From positions 1 to 42,280 of the forward strand of contig JAZOQP010000038.1 of assembly GCA_045656145.1 (NCBI GenBank): a stretch of 42,280 bases of DNA. Reading direction: 5' to 3'. Below, piece after piece: positions 40,407 through 42,280 of the stretch. The notes beneath the pieces are model-generated. The model was not told the origin of the DNA and ran no database searches. It was given only the letters and a program-made list of their open reading frames with translations. Source of the stretch: SIG565 sp045656145 (GTDB taxonomy: Bacteria; Bacillota; Clostridia; Oscillospirales; Acutalibacteraceae). Every line of letters starts with the position of its first letter. Within the stretch, counting starts at the first letter, position 1. Made by a program: the position numbers and the translations under genes.

Positions 40407-41402
40407 TTAAATATCCCAAGATTTTGGTATGTAAATATCTTTATATGTTTCAACAGCGTAATGGTCTGTCATACCGGCAACATAATCGGTAACAGCCTTT
40501 CTAACGCCATCCCTTTCAAGAATTCCGAGGTATTCATTTGAAAGTTTTTCAGGATGTTCTATAAAATAATCATAAAGGCCTTTTATTATACCAAAAACCT
40601 TGCTTTCCTCCCCTTTTGCAACGGGGTTTCGATAAACCCTATCAAAAAGGAATGTATGAAGCATTTCATAAACCTCGAATGTAGCATCATCCATTTTAAT
40701 ATCATCAAAACTATTCTCAACAACCGATGTTACCATTGAATTAATTCGGGCACTTTTTGAATTTCCAAGAAGTTTAACAGCGGCTTTTGGCAAATCATCA
40801 GCAGTGATTATGCCTGCGCGAATAGCATCATCAATATCATGGTTAATATAGGCAATTCTATCCGAAAACCTTACTACTCTGCCCTCTAAAGTTTTTGCCC
40901 ATTCGCCTTTGGTATGACACATAATACCATCAAGCACCTCGGCTGTAAGATTAAGGCCTTTACCATTTTTTTCGATAAATTTGCAAACACGAACACTTTG
41001 GGCATAATGAGTAAAATCATCGCCTGTAATTTCGGCTAAGGCTCTTTCACCTGCATGGCCAAAAGGGGTATGTCCTAAATCATGACCCAGAGCAATAGCT
41101 TCGGTAAGGTCTTCATTAAGCCTTAACGCTCTGGCAATAGTTCTTGCAATTTGTGCCACCTCTAAGGTATGGGTAAGGCGGGTGCGGTAATGGTCAGACT
41201 CGGGAGACAAAAACACCTGAGTTTTATGCTTTAAGCGGCGAAAAGATTTTGAATGAATTATGCGGTCGCGGTCTCTTTGGAAATCGGTTCGCATATTGCA
41301 TTTTTCTTCTGTTCTTTCACGACCTCGGCTATTAACACTTAAAACCGCTCTCTCGCTTAAAAGTTCCTTTTCTCTTAGTTCATACTGCTCGCGTAAATTC
41401 AA
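40407..41402 (-). CDS. dGTPase-like HD-domain phosphohydrolase
   Basis: About 331 residues, deoxyguanosinetriphosphate triphosphohydrolase-like group. The HD metal site is made by RLTHTLEVAQIAR and GHDLGHTPFGHAGE, and RTDFQRDRDRIIHSKSFRRL is the family's N-terminal block. Probably hydrolyses dNTPs to nucleoside and triphosphate, adjusting the pool used by the replication genes downstream. The start is taken as TTG 41402 (NLREQYELRE), after AAGGGGTGAGG and matching the usual start of the family; a GTG at 41411 lies inside that site. First gene of the dgt-dnaG-rpoD run. Confidence 0.93.
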   Translation of the reverse strand: MNLREQYELREKELLSERAVLSVNSRGRERTEEKCNMRTDFQRDRDRIIHSKSFRRLKHKTQVFLSPESDHYRTRLTHTLEVAQIARTIARALRLNEDLTEAIALGHDLGHTPFGHAGERALAEITGDDFTHYAQSVRVCKFIEKNGKGLNLTAEVLDGIMCHTKGEWAKTLEGRVVRFSDRIAYINHDIDDAIRAGIITADDLPKAAVKLLGNSKSARINSMVTSVVENSFDDIKMDDATFEVYEMLHTFLFDRVYRNPVAKGEESKVFGIIKGLYDYFIEHPEKLSNEYLGILERDGVRKAVTDYVAGMTDHYAVETYKDIYIPKSWDI

Positions 41403-41474
41403 AACCCTCACCCCTTTAGAATCTCTTTATTAATATATTCGTAAATTAAAGTCGAAAACCTTTATTTTTCTAGA

Positions 41475-42095
41475 TTAAATAAGATAAAAATTATTATTTA
41501 GTAATTTTGCAGTTATTTTACCATTAAAAGCATCGGTAATTTTCTTGCAAAAATGTTCTTTTTTATCTTCGGGAATATAAAAATTAACCAACACTTCATT
41601 AGAAAAATCGGTTGAAATTATATTCCCTGAAAAATCATTTATTATATTACTAAGCATGGTAAATATATTATATTCGCAGATAATTTGCATATCGGTGCAT
41701 TCGGTCATTGTTTTAATGGTTGCTGAAGATACAGCCCCTTGAGTTGCCGAAGAATAAGCGCGAACAAGCCCGCCCGTACCTAAAAGAACGCCTCCGAAAT
41801 ATCTCGTTACCACAACCGCAACATTTAAAAGTTCGGCACCCTCTATAACATCAAGCATAGGCTTTCCTGCGGTGCCGTGAGGCTCGCCATCATCCGAAAA
41901 ACGTTTTATGTTGCCGCTTTCCAATGCATATGCATAAACGTTATGCCTTGCATCCCAATATTTGCTTCGCATTTCGTTTATAAACTCAGTTGCCTCTTCC
42001 TCGGTTTCAACATGCCTTAGCGTTGCAATGAAACGGGAACGTTTTTCGGTTAATTCAAAAACGTTTTCGGTATCAATTGTTTTAAAAGATTTCAT
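41475..42095 (-). CDS. YigZ/IMPACT family protein
   Basis: 206 residues. The N-terminal UPF0029/IMPACT domain (RSRFIATLRHVETEEEATEF, YWDARHNVYAYAL, FSDDGEPHGTAGKPML, GVLLGTGGLVRAYSSA) is complete, followed by a small ferredoxin-like DUF1949 domain. Related proteins in eukaryotes bind Gcn1; the bacterial role is not established. ATG 42095 follows GAGGTAAAG. Between rpmE and dgt; no clear terminator separates it from dgt, so it may lead the dgt-dnaG-rpoD transcript. Confidence 0.93.
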   Translation of the reverse strand: MKSFKTIDTENVFELTEKRSRFIATLRHVETEEEATEFINEMRSKYWDARHNVYAYALESGNIKRFSDDGEPHGTAGKPMLDVIEGAELLNVAVVVTRYFGGVLLGTGGLVRAYSSATQGAVSSATIKTMTECTDMQIICEYNIFTMLSNIINDFSGNIISTDFSNEVLVNFYIPEDKKEHFCKKITDAFNGKITAKLLNNNFYLI

Positions 42096-42106
42096 ACTTT
42101 ACCTCA

Positions 42107-42141
42107 CGAAAAAAGAAAACCGCAACCTTAGGCGGTTACGG
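42107..42141 (-). terminator. Terminator of rpmE
   Basis: Stem of eight pairs including one G-U (42120-42127 with 42134-42141), six-base loop, then UUUUCUUUUUU on the minus strand. It lies 14 bases after the rpmE stop codon. Confidence 0.8.
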
Positions 42142-42154
42142 TATACTTTTAAAC

Positions 42155-42280
42155 TTATTTTAAGCCAAAACGCTTGTTGAATCTATCAACACGTCCGCCT
42201 GTATCAACAAGTTTCTGTCTGCCTGTAAAGAACGGATGACATTTTGAGCAGATATCAAGATGGATTTCCTTCTTAGTCGA
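42155..42280 (-). CDS. rpmE: 50S ribosomal protein L31 (5' end outside window)
   Basis: The last 41 residues of L31. CSKCHPFFTG holds one half of the zinc-binding site, which marks the zinc-containing (C+) form, and the C-terminus reads VDTGGRVDRFNKRFGLK. The N-terminus and the first Cys lie beyond the window end. Confidence 0.96.
   Translation of the reverse strand, partial: STKKEIHLDICSKCHPFFTGRQKLVDTGGRVDRFNKRFGLK

Noticed and set aside
1..42280. tRNA, rRNA, tmRNA, CRISPR arrays, insertion sequences or integrase sites
   Set aside because: None seen on reading both strands; spacers are short and accounted for by promoters, leaders and terminators.

Overview
The window is an AT-rich chromosomal segment from a low-GC Gram-positive bacterium, most likely a clostridial (Ruminococcaceae/Oscillospiraceae-like) Firmicute. 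The evidence is the family-level resemblance of the housekeeping proteins, strong GGAGG ribosome binding sites, near-consensus sigma-A promoters with 17-base spacers, the sporulation/germination gene ypeB, and gene orders typical of clostridia (dgt-dnaG-rpoD, rplS-lepB-rbgA-rnhB-yraN, tig-clpP-clpX). It reads as stable core genome. I see no phage, transposon, CRISPR array, rRNA or tRNA gene, and no gene-free stretch longer than 300 bases. Most genes lie on the minus strand.

Layout: 1-8000 is rpsL (its 3' end cut off by the window edge), rpoC and rpoB, with rpoBC driven by its own consensus promoter. 8190-11840 is a four-gene minus-strand operon: prmA, prfB, an FKBP-domain lipoprotein and an Sfp-type phosphopantetheinyl transferase. 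11900-15700 holds a DegV fatty-acid-binding protein, a possible structured RNA, several small membrane proteins of unknown role and a cysteine-rich DUF6062-like protein. 15760-19640 holds an OGG-type DNA glycosylase, an HpcH/HpaI aldolase divergent from an AraC regulator, and an AEC-family transporter followed by the decayed remains of a tandem copy. 19720-23030 is the tig-clpP-clpX proteostasis operon. 23120-24054 holds a metallophosphoesterase and a divergent, very small DUF1540 gene. 24087-28560 is an rplS-lepB-rbgA-rnhB-yraN-thrC run behind a structured rplS leader. 28562-29893 is ypeB.

30027-35569 is the most unusual part: a plus-strand operon of cysteine desulfurase, thiI, and two membrane proteins. 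The first joins a CinA/PncC amidase, through a transmembrane helix, to a sortase-B-like domain that has lost its catalytic His, Cys and Arg. The second appears to carry another decayed CinA N-terminal-like domain, a Glu-rich linker and a transmembrane helix. 35595-42095 is a long minus-strand run: yigZ, dgt, dnaG, rpoD, an Rrf2 regulator, a TSCPD protein, an unknown protein and a cell-wall amidase. The window ends inside rpmE.

The best candidate for an undescribed system is the CinA/pseudo-sortase pair at 32339-35569. Also worth attention are a pseudoknot-capable element at 12849-12931, a cluster of DnaA-box-like sequences at 14905-14965, an rplS leader whose hairpin loop can pair with the rplS Shine-Dalgarno sequence, an amidase ribosome binding site buried in a strong hairpin (36335-36373), and an rpsL promoter placed inside the rpoC terminator palindrome.
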